In this document: positions 1-8,274 of the stretch, piece by piece
Numbering within the stretch: the stretch's first letter is position 1
Layout: the number at the start of each line of letters is the position of its first letter
NCBI GenBank assembly: GCA_028448965.1
Contig: JAONQT010000002.1
Span: 1-57,844 of the forward strand
Direction: 5' to 3'
DNA from: Candidatus Nitrosopumilus sp.
GTDB lineage: Archaea > Thermoproteota > Nitrososphaeria > Nitrososphaerales > Nitrosopumilaceae
DNA length: 57,844 nucleotides
Program-made: the position numbers and the translations under genes
The notes under the pieces: generated by a model
Told to the model about the DNA's origin: nothing
The model's database searches: none
What the model saw: only the letters and a program-made list of their open reading frames with translations

Positions 1-1
1 A

Positions 2-91
2 ATTGTAAATTACTTTGGTCCATATTGTGGATATGCACAACAATTCTTATTCAAAATGGAAAGAGAAAAGTATGACAAAAAATGGCTGTAA
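2..91 (+). CDS. 3' end of a truncated protein (C-terminus ...IVNYFGPYCGYAQQFLFKMEREKYDKKWL)
   Basis: Open frame 2 from the window edge to TAA at 89-91; protein-like composition; 5' end is outside the window. Confidence 0.45.
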   Translation: MVNYFGPYCGYAQQFLFKMEREKYDKKWL

Positions 92-124
92 ACCCTTAAA
101 ATGTCAATTAATTGGTAGGTTTCT

Positions 125-199
125 GGGCCTATAGCTCAGCATGGATAGAGTGTTGGACTTCTAATCCAATGGTCAAGGGATCGAAGCCCTTTGGGCCCA
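125..199 (+). tRNA. tRNA-Arg (anticodon TCT)
   Basis: GGGCCTA acceptor pairs with TGGGCCC; anticodon stem TTGGA/TCCAA with loop CTTCTAA; T arm AAGGG-ATCGAAG-CCCTT; no intron. Confidence 0.93.
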
Positions 200-238
200 C
201 TTAACAAATTATTTATTCATAATAACAAAATAGGACAC

Positions 239-589
239 ATGGGGGATTTAGAATTTAAATTAAATTCAACGGACATACATCAAAATTCTGAAATTATTGG
301 TACAATTGACGTATCATACCCTGGACGATATGATGGAGTAGTAGTCAATACAACAATTTTAGATTCAAATGAACATATTATCTATAGATCATACAATCAA
401 AAAAAGATCTCACAACACGTTTCAAGATTATTTATCAATAAAGATACAATGCCTGAAAATAAAGCAGTGTTTACAGCATCAATTGAATTTGAACCAAATC
501 AAGAATATGAAGTAAAGTTCAGAGTTTCAATAATTGAAGAACATAAAGAAATTGAAAGTAAAATAATTTTTGCAAAATATTCTAACTAA
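239..589 (+). CDS. Conserved hypothetical protein with beta-rich composition
   Basis: ORF 191-589; the first 16 codons overlap the tRNA, so the ATG at 239 (MGDLEFKLN...) is the preferred start. Confidence 0.6.
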   Translation: MGDLEFKLNSTDIHQNSEIIGTIDVSYPGRYDGVVVNTTILDSNEHIIYRSYNQKKISQHVSRLFINKDTMPENKAVFTASIEFEPNQEYEVKFRVSIIEEHKEIESKIIFAKYSN

Positions 590-1047
590 AATCTACTTTT
601 CTCAACAATTAATGAACCGGTCATCCATGGGTGTGGATCACAGTGATAATGTAGTTCTTGAGGTTCAGTGAATATGAACTCATATGATTCCCCAGGCATT
701 ACAACTCCTGCAGAGCCAAATTCACCACTGTATGAATCCATATGTCTATGATCAGCAGTTACAGTATGTGGAGTAATATCGTCATTCATCCAAATAACAT
801 GATTGTCTATTGTTAGAGTAATCTTTGGATTATTTGGAATATAGCTAGGATTTCCTTCAGTTGCTGCACCTTCAGCAATACTAATCATGAAATTATCAGT
901 TGGTTCCAAAATATGTATATCAACTGATGGTTTTTCTAAAGATTCAGGAAGCCAAAATGATGTGTAAAATACAATTACAGCACCCATGCCGATAATTAAT
1001 GCAATTACACCAATTCCATATGCATGACTTGATGTAGTAGTACTCAT
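586..1047 (-). CDS. Membrane-anchored cupredoxin (plastocyanin-like blue copper protein)
   Basis: N-terminal TM segment; type 1 copper ligand pattern with HTVTADH upstream and HYHCDPHPWM near the C-terminus. Confidence 0.9.
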   Translation of the reverse strand: MSTTTSSHAYGIGVIALIIGMGAVIVFYTSFWLPESLEKPSVDIHILEPTDNFMISIAEGAATEGNPSYIPNNPKITLTIDNHVIWMNDDITPHTVTADHRHMDSYSGEFGSAGVVMPGESYEFIFTEPQELHYHCDPHPWMTGSLIVEKSRF

Positions 1048-1099
1048 AATTTTTGTAAATCTTCCAAGTTCTTATAAAGCTTGGTCAGAATTTTTGTAA

Positions 1100-2707
1100 T
1101 CAAGGTTTTGTGAGATCTTGAGATCCTAAATTAGTATTATTATTACTTCCAACATCCAATTCAGCTTTAGTTGTTGTTGGTGTTGGAACAGTTGGTGCTA
1201 ACTCTTTAGGTTTTTCTTCAGAAGTGTCATCAGGAAGTTTAGATGTGTCACCAGTTGAATCTACAGTAATTTCTGGAATTACTTCGGATTCAGATAATTC
1301 AGGTAAATCTTCTACTATTCTTACAGGTGCTGGTGGTGGTGCATTCTTTTGTTGACTCATTGCATATCTGTAGATATGGAAGAATGCAGCAAATACCAAC
1401 AAAATAATTCCAATTAAGAATAGTGAAACATTCTTCATTCCAGTTAAAGCTGCATTATATGCTGCAATGTTAAGGAATACTTGGAATGCCAAAAGTGCAA
1501 CAAGTAACCAGTTAATCCATTTATCTGAAAGATTGATAGTTGCCACTTTTTGTGGACCAGTATTTTTTGCAAGTTTTGATTTTCTCTCAGCTTCATTTGC
1601 AAGTTTAATCATCATGTATGTAAATCCAAATCCTAATGGAACAAGTAGAAGCATTACGCCGTAGAAGAATATTGGATCAATTACCAAACGTTCTACCAGT
1701 GGAATAGACACATCTGGAGAAATGTAGAATCCCCAGTAAGTCGTTACCATAATTTGTGCAAGACTAGTAATACCAAATGCAGTAACCATTGGTCTATCTC
1801 TCCATGAGAATTTCTTGTATCTATCAAGGAATGGGATCAGTACAAGAGATATGATAAACACTAGTGGCCACAATAATCCTGTAACGAATTTGTCATATTG
1901 AGTTCTCATAAAAGCGTAAATTCCAGTAAGGTACCATTCAGGAACAGTTACACCTGGGGGTACTGTGGGTTCAAACTTGAATCCCATATCAATTGGGAAA
2001 ACACCACCAGTGATCAAAATGGCACCACCGATTGCCATAACCATTGGAACATCAAACACGAGGAACCTTGGGAAGTGTACTGCCATCAGTCCAAGCATAA
2101 CGATAGGTAACAAGAACACGTGTTGTGCATAAAATCTTAAAACAAAATCGGAGAATCCACTACCCAGCGCCGCATCTCTAATCGTTGGTCCAACAACAGG
2201 AATAGATGTTGTTAGCGACGCTGCAATACTAATCGCAAGTTCCGCTCTTTCACTAAATATTACATCATAACCGGTAAAAGCTTCAAGGATTGTAACAACA
2301 CCAAGAATTACACCAGTCATCCATAAAACTTCATTTCTAATTTTGTATCTTCCACTAAAGTATTGATAATACATGTGAAGAACTGCAAGTAAAACCATTG
2401 CATTGGAACCGTGATAGTGAATATTTCTTATATGAAAACCAAATGGTACATCATCATTAATGAATTCAACACTATCCCATGCTCTATCCAAAATAGGTTG
2501 GTAGTAAAACATTAGCAGAGCTCCGGTAACTCCAAGAATAATAAATACAGTGAATGTTAACATTCCTAAAAATCCAAATGGACTTACAAATCTTGCAGGG
2601 AAAGAAAATTTAATTGCAGTAAAGATTGTTCTGTCTACGCCATCCCAAATCCAATAAAGTAGGGCTACTATACCCGTTTTTCTATCAAGTGAAACGGCCA
2701 TATCCAA
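1100..2707 (-). CDS. Cytochrome b/b6-type subunit of a complex III-like quinol oxidoreductase, with Pro/Thr-rich C-terminal tail
   Basis: Multiple TM helices; His pairs in IHYHGSNAMVLLAVLH and AQHVFLLPIVMLGLMAVH; PEWY motif (VTVPEWYLTGIYAFMR); downstream of a Rieske gene. Confidence 0.93.
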   Translation of the reverse strand: MDMAVSLDRKTGIVALLYWIWDGVDRTIFTAIKFSFPARFVSPFGFLGMLTFTVFIILGVTGALLMFYYQPILDRAWDSVEFINDDVPFGFHIRNIHYHGSNAMVLLAVLHMYYQYFSGRYKIRNEVLWMTGVILGVVTILEAFTGYDVIFSERAELAISIAASLTTSIPVVGPTIRDAALGSGFSDFVLRFYAQHVFLLPIVMLGLMAVHFPRFLVFDVPMVMAIGGAILITGGVFPIDMGFKFEPTVPPGVTVPEWYLTGIYAFMRTQYDKFVTGLLWPLVFIISLVLIPFLDRYKKFSWRDRPMVTAFGITSLAQIMVTTYWGFYISPDVSIPLVERLVIDPIFFYGVMLLLVPLGFGFTYMMIKLANEAERKSKLAKNTGPQKVATINLSDKWINWLLVALLAFQVFLNIAAYNAALTGMKNVSLFLIGIILLVFAAFFHIYRYAMSQQKNAPPPAPVRIVEDLPELSESEVIPEITVDSTGDTSKLPDDTSEEKPKELAPTVPTPTTTKAELDVGSNNNTNLGSQDLTKP

Positions 2708-3290
2708 TTACTCCATTACTGTTTGCGTCAAATTTAGGTGGTAAAATAAAAACAAATCCGTCAGAATCAATTTCTAAAGTTAATTCAGGTAATGTGTCTG
2801 ATGGTGCAGCTTGTACTGATGCTGGTCCAACAAATGCGGTTCCAGTTAGCGGATCATACATACTTCCGTGACAAGGACATTCTCCTCTTTTTCTTCCGTC
2901 CTCAGGCCAATACTTCCACAAACACCAAAGATGAAGACAAATCATACTGTATGCACGAATACTAGTTGTGTCAGTTTTTCCACCACCTAGTTCTTCAGGA
3001 AGTCTAATGAATTGCCATTTACGAAATGCTTCTGCATCAAGTGCAGCATCACCAGTTGAAGGGTATGTGATAACTTGTGCAGAATTAATTTCATATGTAT
3101 TGATATTTGCATGACTTCCGTCTGGTAAAATTACTGGAACTTTTTCTAATGATGCCTGATTAGGGTTGGGCATAAAGTCACCAAATGGGATAAACGGAGC
3201 AAAAGCTAAGCCTGTTCCTGCGGCACCCATCAATCTTAGAAAATCTCTGCGGGATAATCCCTCAGATTTTTTTGTCCCAACCTCTGACAT
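2685..3290 (-). CDS. Rieske 2Fe-2S protein with Tat-type signal
   Basis: SRRDFLRLMG twin-arginine motif; CLHLWC...CPCHGSMYDPLTG cluster-binding boxes. Confidence 0.93.
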   Translation of the reverse strand: MSEVGTKKSEGLSRRDFLRLMGAAGTGLAFAPFIPFGDFMPNPNQASLEKVPVILPDGSHANINTYEINSAQVITYPSTGDAALDAEAFRKWQFIRLPEELGGGKTDTTSIRAYSMICLHLWCLWKYWPEDGRKRGECPCHGSMYDPLTGTAFVGPASVQAAPSDTLPELTLEIDSDGFVFILPPKFDANSNGVIGYGRFT

Positions 3291-3336
3291 TCAAGCTGGA
3301 ATACTCGATAAATTGGTTATAAACCTTGTTCGATTT

Positions 3337-6300
3337 TTAGGTATTTTTTTGCCTAATTATCAATATGAGAGAGATTCCGATCGCAACTCCAATAATAATT
3401 CCAATTACTAGTCCAAAATCAAATCCAGAATTCGGTTCAATATTAGATGTAACTGAGGTGTCATTATTTTGAACAACTAAGGTGTCATTATTTTGAACAA
3501 CTAAGGTGTCATTATTTAATTTAGAAGAGGAATCAAATTCTTTTGTATTAATTTTTGATATTGAAAGATTTTGAGAATTAGTAATTTTTTCAGATGAAAT
3601 GTTGGTAAATTTAGCTGCAAGTGTGATTGGTTCTGTAACTTTATCTCCACCAAATAAAGTTGAATGTGTTAAAAGTGTATAAGTTCCAGTTTGATTTATT
3701 GGAACATAAAGTACAGTTGATGTATTATCCTTATTTTTTACAGGAAAAAATCCACCACCTTGACTAAAAAGTGAAGGACCTAACCAATCAAGTGATGGCC
3801 ATCCAAGAAAGTGACCAAATACTCCAGATGGTACATTTGTTTGAATTATTTTTCCAGATGGATCCATTACAAATACTGCAAAATTTGTATCATCATGTTC
3901 CCATGAAAATTCAATAACTCCTGTATCAACAAATTCATTTTGAATATCAAAATAATATTGTCGCCAATCACCAGCCATGTATCTATTTGACATATCAAAT
4001 GCGCCTTTAGTAAATCCATTTCCATAAAGTACATCATCATTGGATGAACCTTGAATCAAAAGGTGAGTATCATTATCAACAATTGATTCTTTAATTACAA
4101 AAGAGACAGGTGCGTTAACAGAATGTTCATTTCCTTCAAAACTTAAAAATCCTTGATAAACACCAGTTTGTAAGTCATCAGGAACAACTAGTGTAACATC
4201 AACAGTTGCAATATCTTTTGGAGGAACAGTAACTGTATGAGAATCAAGCCACAATACAGACCATTTATTTTTTTCATAATAACTTGCAGATAAAGTATAA
4301 TCCATAGAAGTTGAATTCTGTTTTGTATCACCAATCCAATAAGAATATCTTGTTGGAACAGGATAAATTCCAACTAAAGGAACGCCATCAAATTTTTCAT
4401 TAGGATCTGAAACTCTTAATTCTTGAACTGTTCCCCACGATCCTGCTCTATTTATCATTGATAATTCATTAGAAGTAATTTGTGTATCATTATTGTTATC
4501 AAGCCAATCATAAAGATATAATGAAGAAATTTTAAGATCATCAGCATAAACATCAGATGTATTATTCATAAATTGATTAAATGGAAAGTTTACATTTAAT
4601 ATCATTAAAGAGGATTCTTCAGGGATTGGATTTTCATCATCAAAATAATCATTTAGACTAGAATTATTTTTAATATCAGATAATTTAACATAGTTGGGAA
4701 TAAAAGTATCAGTTTTATTAAGAATTGAATCGTGTTGTTGTACAGTTGTAGTTGAATTTAATTGAATTTTTTTAATTAATGAGATATTTTTTGGTTCTAA
4801 ATTTATTGTAAGTGTTTGATTGGAAGGATTTTCAATGGTAAATGTTGTTGTGGTTCGATCTCCAGAGGACAATTGTCCTGCAAACCAGCTAGTCATAGGA
4901 AAAGATTTTGAAGACAATTGAAATCTTTCAAATCCAATTTCAGTAGAATTAATATTCATTATTGCAGGAGTAAGAATTTTTTTCAAATTATTATATGATG
5001 CATTGTTATAGACTATGAAAACACCATTATCACCATGAACATAATTTAAAGCAGATTCAACATTTGCTAATCCAGATCCTTGAGTAAATGGATCATTTTG
5101 TAAATCAGTTGCAGTTGACATTAAAATATTTTTAATTGTAAATGAATCATAATTTTGAAATTGTTTTTTCATTTCTTCCATTAAAATTGCGGCACTTCCT
5201 GAAACTAATGGTGCAGCCATACTAGTTCCACCAAATAATGAAAAAGGTTCATCTTCAGAATCTTTTTGAGATTTTAAAACATTTGATGGTGTAAATCCAT
5301 GAGCACCAATACTCATTATATCAGGTTTAGGATCACCAATAGCACTAGGTCCTCTACTAGAGAAATCAACGACATGATCGTAATGCATTGTATTATTACC
5401 AAATCGTGGTTGATCTTTAAACGGACCATATCCAACAAATACATTGTTAGTAGTAGCACCTACTGAAATTCCAAATGGTGATGCATTAGGTAATCCAATT
5501 GTACCATACCCATGTCCAGAATTTCCTGCACTTGAAATTATTGTAATACCAGGATAATCATCATGTAAAGAATGAGGAGTTGCCAATACGCTGAGAATTA
5601 ATGATAGGACATCCATACCAGGGAATGAATTAAAAGAAGGGAAATTAGAAATTCCCCAACTATTGGAAATTATATCTGCTTTTGGTTTACCAGAAAATTT
5701 CCAACTATTATTATCATTTTCAAATCCTGCAACCCATAACCATGCATATACAGTATCACCAAACCATAAAGCTTTAACAGGTAAAATTTTTGCATCAGGT
5801 GCAACACCAACTATGGAATATTTTTTTGTGTTATTGTAAATATCATAAGATTCATGACCACGTGAAGTTATACTTGCTGCACTTGAAGTACCATGACCCA
5901 TAAAATCGGTCATCACACCAAAAAAATTCCCACTTGAATCTAATGCAGGTAATAATGTTCCATTAATTGCATTTAGAGAATCATCGATAATAGTAGAATT
6001 ATTTTTTATAACACCATAAACATCTAAAACTTGTGCACCAATTGTTCCAGCACTAAAATCATTTTTTCCATCATTGTTGGAATCAAATACTAAAAATTCA
6101 TTTCCACTACCCAATTGAATCGGTATTTCATCTGTAAAATCAAAATCAAAATTAGGTTTTTCATTATTTTTTAAATCATCTTTAGTATAATCTTCCCAAG
6201 AAGTACTAAGATCAGGAATAACAGTATCATAAACACCAGCAACAATAGAATCAACTACAAGAACAGGAACTACTTGTATTTTAGAAGATATTTGTAATGC

Positions 6301-7167
6301 ACCTTGATACATAACGCCAAGATGATATATTCCACTTTTTGATTTAATAAAGTCACGATGATCATTTCCAATTTTCATGTCATCCGATAAAGTTCCATTA
6401 AAAATAATTGAATTTCCAAACTGTGGAAATAATGAATTATAAACTTGAATTATAGTTCCATCCCCTCCTTGAGATATGTCAAGAAATGCCCCGTCCCGTG
6501 TTAGATAAACAGAGGAAGTTGCATTATCAGGAAGTGTTTTAGTATAATTTCTAATAGTATCATATTTACTAATGTTAGCATGAAAAGTTGAATTTGTTAG
6601 AATTATTCCTTGTCCATCAGGGTCAAGCATTATGGGATGATTTAGTTTATCTCTAGCAAGTGAATGTTGAATATCAGGATTTGAAAAGTCAACCCCAGTA
6701 TCAACAATTGCGACAACAATATCTTTTCCTGTTGCATTGTATTGTTGTTTAGCAATTGTGGAGCCAGTTATCTCACCAATTCGTGAAGCATCAGAAATTA
6801 TTTGATCAGATAAATGAAAATCTAATTTGGAATCTTCAATTACATTATATCCTTGTGAAATAAGATTGGATGCAGTATTTTCAGAAAGTATTGACACATA
6901 AAAAAATCCATGATCAGAGGTAATGCCATACAAAGAATTGTTTTTTAAAGTATTATTTTGTTCTAAATTAGAACCAAAAATTAAATATCTTTTAAAATTA
7001 TTTTCAATTAAAAAATTTTTATCAATATCAATTAAATCAGAATTGTGAATTATATGATTTTTAGAATTATTGGATAATTCTAATCCTTCAGTACCAAATG
7101 CATGAGAACTTGTTAGTGTAGATGAAAGTAACAATACAGAGAAGAAAATAGCCACTTTGGGCATCAT
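3337..7167 (-). CDS. Secreted, membrane-anchored subtilisin-like serine protease (S8, pyrolysin/TPPII-like architecture)
   Basis: Signal peptide; catalytic motifs IVDTGVD, GHGTSSA, GGTSMAAP; large insert between Asp and His; C-terminal TM GLVIGIIIGVAIGISLILIIRQK. Confidence 0.93.
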   Translation of the reverse strand: MMPKVAIFFSVLLLSSTLTSSHAFGTEGLELSNNSKNHIIHNSDLIDIDKNFLIENNFKRYLIFGSNLEQNNTLKNNSLYGITSDHGFFYVSILSENTASNLISQGYNVIEDSKLDFHLSDQIISDASRIGEITGSTIAKQQYNATGKDIVVAIVDTGVDFSNPDIQHSLARDKLNHPIMLDPDGQGIILTNSTFHANISKYDTIRNYTKTLPDNATSSVYLTRDGAFLDISQGGDGTIIQVYNSLFPQFGNSIIFNGTLSDDMKIGNDHRDFIKSKSGIYHLGVMYQGALQISSKIQVVPVLVVDSIVAGVYDTVIPDLSTSWEDYTKDDLKNNEKPNFDFDFTDEIPIQLGSGNEFLVFDSNNDGKNDFSAGTIGAQVLDVYGVIKNNSTIIDDSLNAINGTLLPALDSSGNFFGVMTDFMGHGTSSAASITSRGHESYDIYNNTKKYSIVGVAPDAKILPVKALWFGDTVYAWLWVAGFENDNNSWKFSGKPKADIISNSWGISNFPSFNSFPGMDVLSLILSVLATPHSLHDDYPGITIISSAGNSGHGYGTIGLPNASPFGISVGATTNNVFVGYGPFKDQPRFGNNTMHYDHVVDFSSRGPSAIGDPKPDIMSIGAHGFTPSNVLKSQKDSEDEPFSLFGGTSMAAPLVSGSAAILMEEMKKQFQNYDSFTIKNILMSTATDLQNDPFTQGSGLANVESALNYVHGDNGVFIVYNNASYNNLKKILTPAIMNINSTEIGFERFQLSSKSFPMTSWFAGQLSSGDRTTTTFTIENPSNQTLTINLEPKNISLIKKIQLNSTTTVQQHDSILNKTDTFIPNYVKLSDIKNNSSLNDYFDDENPIPEESSLMILNVNFPFNQFMNNTSDVYADDLKISSLYLYDWLDNNNDTQITSNELSMINRAGSWGTVQELRVSDPNEKFDGVPLVGIYPVPTRYSYWIGDTKQNSTSMDYTLSASYYEKNKWSVLWLDSHTVTVPPKDIATVDVTLVVPDDLQTGVYQGFLSFEGNEHSVNAPVSFVIKESIVDNDTHLLIQGSSNDDVLYGNGFTKGAFDMSNRYMAGDWRQYYFDIQNEFVDTGVIEFSWEHDDTNFAVFVMDPSGKIIQTNVPSGVFGHFLGWPSLDWLGPSLFSQGGGFFPVKNKDNTSTVLYVPINQTGTYTLLTHSTLFGGDKVTEPITLAAKFTNISSEKITNSQNLSISKINTKEFDSSSKLNNDTLVVQNNDTLVVQNNDTSVTSNIEPNSGFDFGLVIGIIIGVAIGISLILIIRQKNT

Positions 7168-7195
7168 TAAATCTCATTATGATACATAATTATAA

Positions 7196-8164
7196 TTATC
7201 TTCTTCTAGCAATAATTGTAATTTGTAATGCTACAATTAATCCAATAGATGCTATAATTGGAAATAATAAAGAATTAAGTTGGGATGAAGCCTCCTCAAT
7301 AGATTTAACAGATAACGAAATATCATCTGTGCTTTCACCGATTTTACCACTAGCTGTTGATAAAGTATTATCAAATCCTTCAATTTCAGATTTTAAAACA
7401 TTTAATTCAATAGAGGTTTCATCTAAAATAGAGTTGAGTTTACTAATTTGTTTATTGATTCCACCTAGATTTTGACTTAAAACATGTGTAGCTGCAAATC
7501 CTTTTGATGCAACACCATCACTAAAAACAGAAATTTGAAAGATGTGAGTACCTTCTTGTCTAGGTGTAAAATCAAAATAATAAACTCCAGAATATAATGT
7601 CTTAAAAGAATCTTGTAGAGATAATGACGAACCATCAGGTAAATGAATTAAAGAATGTTGAAGAAGTTCAAATGGGTTATTTCCAATGTTTAAACCATCA
7701 CGTGTTGTTTGAACAAATACTCGAAATGACTGATTAATTGCACCAGTTTCAGGTGCAAATACAACAGTGTCAATTTGTCTTTCTACTGCAACAGAAATTA
7801 GTTCTGTGGTTGATGAAAATTTAATATCAACTTTTTTAGATAGACCATTTTGTTCAGTACTTAATACTTCAACAACATAAGTTCCATAAGGTACAGTAGA
7901 AGAAGGCTTAGGCCAAGTTAATAATTGATAATTGAAACTTCCGTCAGATGTCGTTTGAATTTGTTCAAATTTTGTAATAGATTCATCAGGTGCAAATAAT
8001 CTTAAAATAAGATTTTCCCCAGGTAAACCAGTTCCATAAACTTGTAAAGTATGTTCAGGGGAATACAATTTACTATTTGTAGATACTTCTAATTCTGAAA
8101 AAGAATATTGAATTGGGAGTAATAGAAATACAAAAAGAATAGAAAGTAAAACAAATAATTTCAT
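7196..8164 (-). CDS. Secreted beta-domain + coiled-coil + C-terminal TM protein (possible S-layer stalk/anchor)
   Basis: N-terminal signal MKLFVLLSILFVFLLLP; Ig/beta-like region; heptad-like ISKLNSILDETSIELNVLKSEIEGF; TM ending IIARRR. Confidence 0.8.
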   Translation of the reverse strand: MKLFVLLSILFVFLLLPIQYSFSELEVSTNSKLYSPEHTLQVYGTGLPGENLILRLFAPDESITKFEQIQTTSDGSFNYQLLTWPKPSSTVPYGTYVVEVLSTEQNGLSKKVDIKFSSTTELISVAVERQIDTVVFAPETGAINQSFRVFVQTTRDGLNIGNNPFELLQHSLIHLPDGSSLSLQDSFKTLYSGVYYFDFTPRQEGTHIFQISVFSDGVASKGFAATHVLSQNLGGINKQISKLNSILDETSIELNVLKSEIEGFDNTLSTASGKIGESTDDISLSVKSIEEASSQLNSLLFPIIASIGLIVALQITIIARRR

Positions 8165-8237
8165 TTTAGTTTATTTCTAATGTTCTCCTAGATATTACTT
8201 GTGAAAAAATTGTGCATAACTTTCGTTAAGAGGTATT

Positions 8238-8259
8238 AAAAAAAAGAAAAAAAGGAAAA
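8238..8259 (-). terminator. Oligo-T terminator downstream of the S-layer gene
   Basis: The minus-strand RNA would read TTTTCCTTTTTTTCTTTTTTTT shortly after the stop codon; typical archaeal U-rich terminator. Confidence 0.6.
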
Positions 8260-8274
8260 TTAGAACTAGTTATC

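Noticed and set aside
191-238. First 16 codons of ORF 191-589
   Set aside because: Overlap the tRNA-Arg 3' end; the ATG at 239 is a better start
1467-2110. Plus-strand ORFs inside cytochrome b
   Set aside because: Antisense to a strongly recognised gene with no domain signal
3457-3517. Tandem repeat considered as a CRISPR or mobile-element trace
   Set aside because: Contiguous 24-bp units with no spacers, in frame within a protein linker
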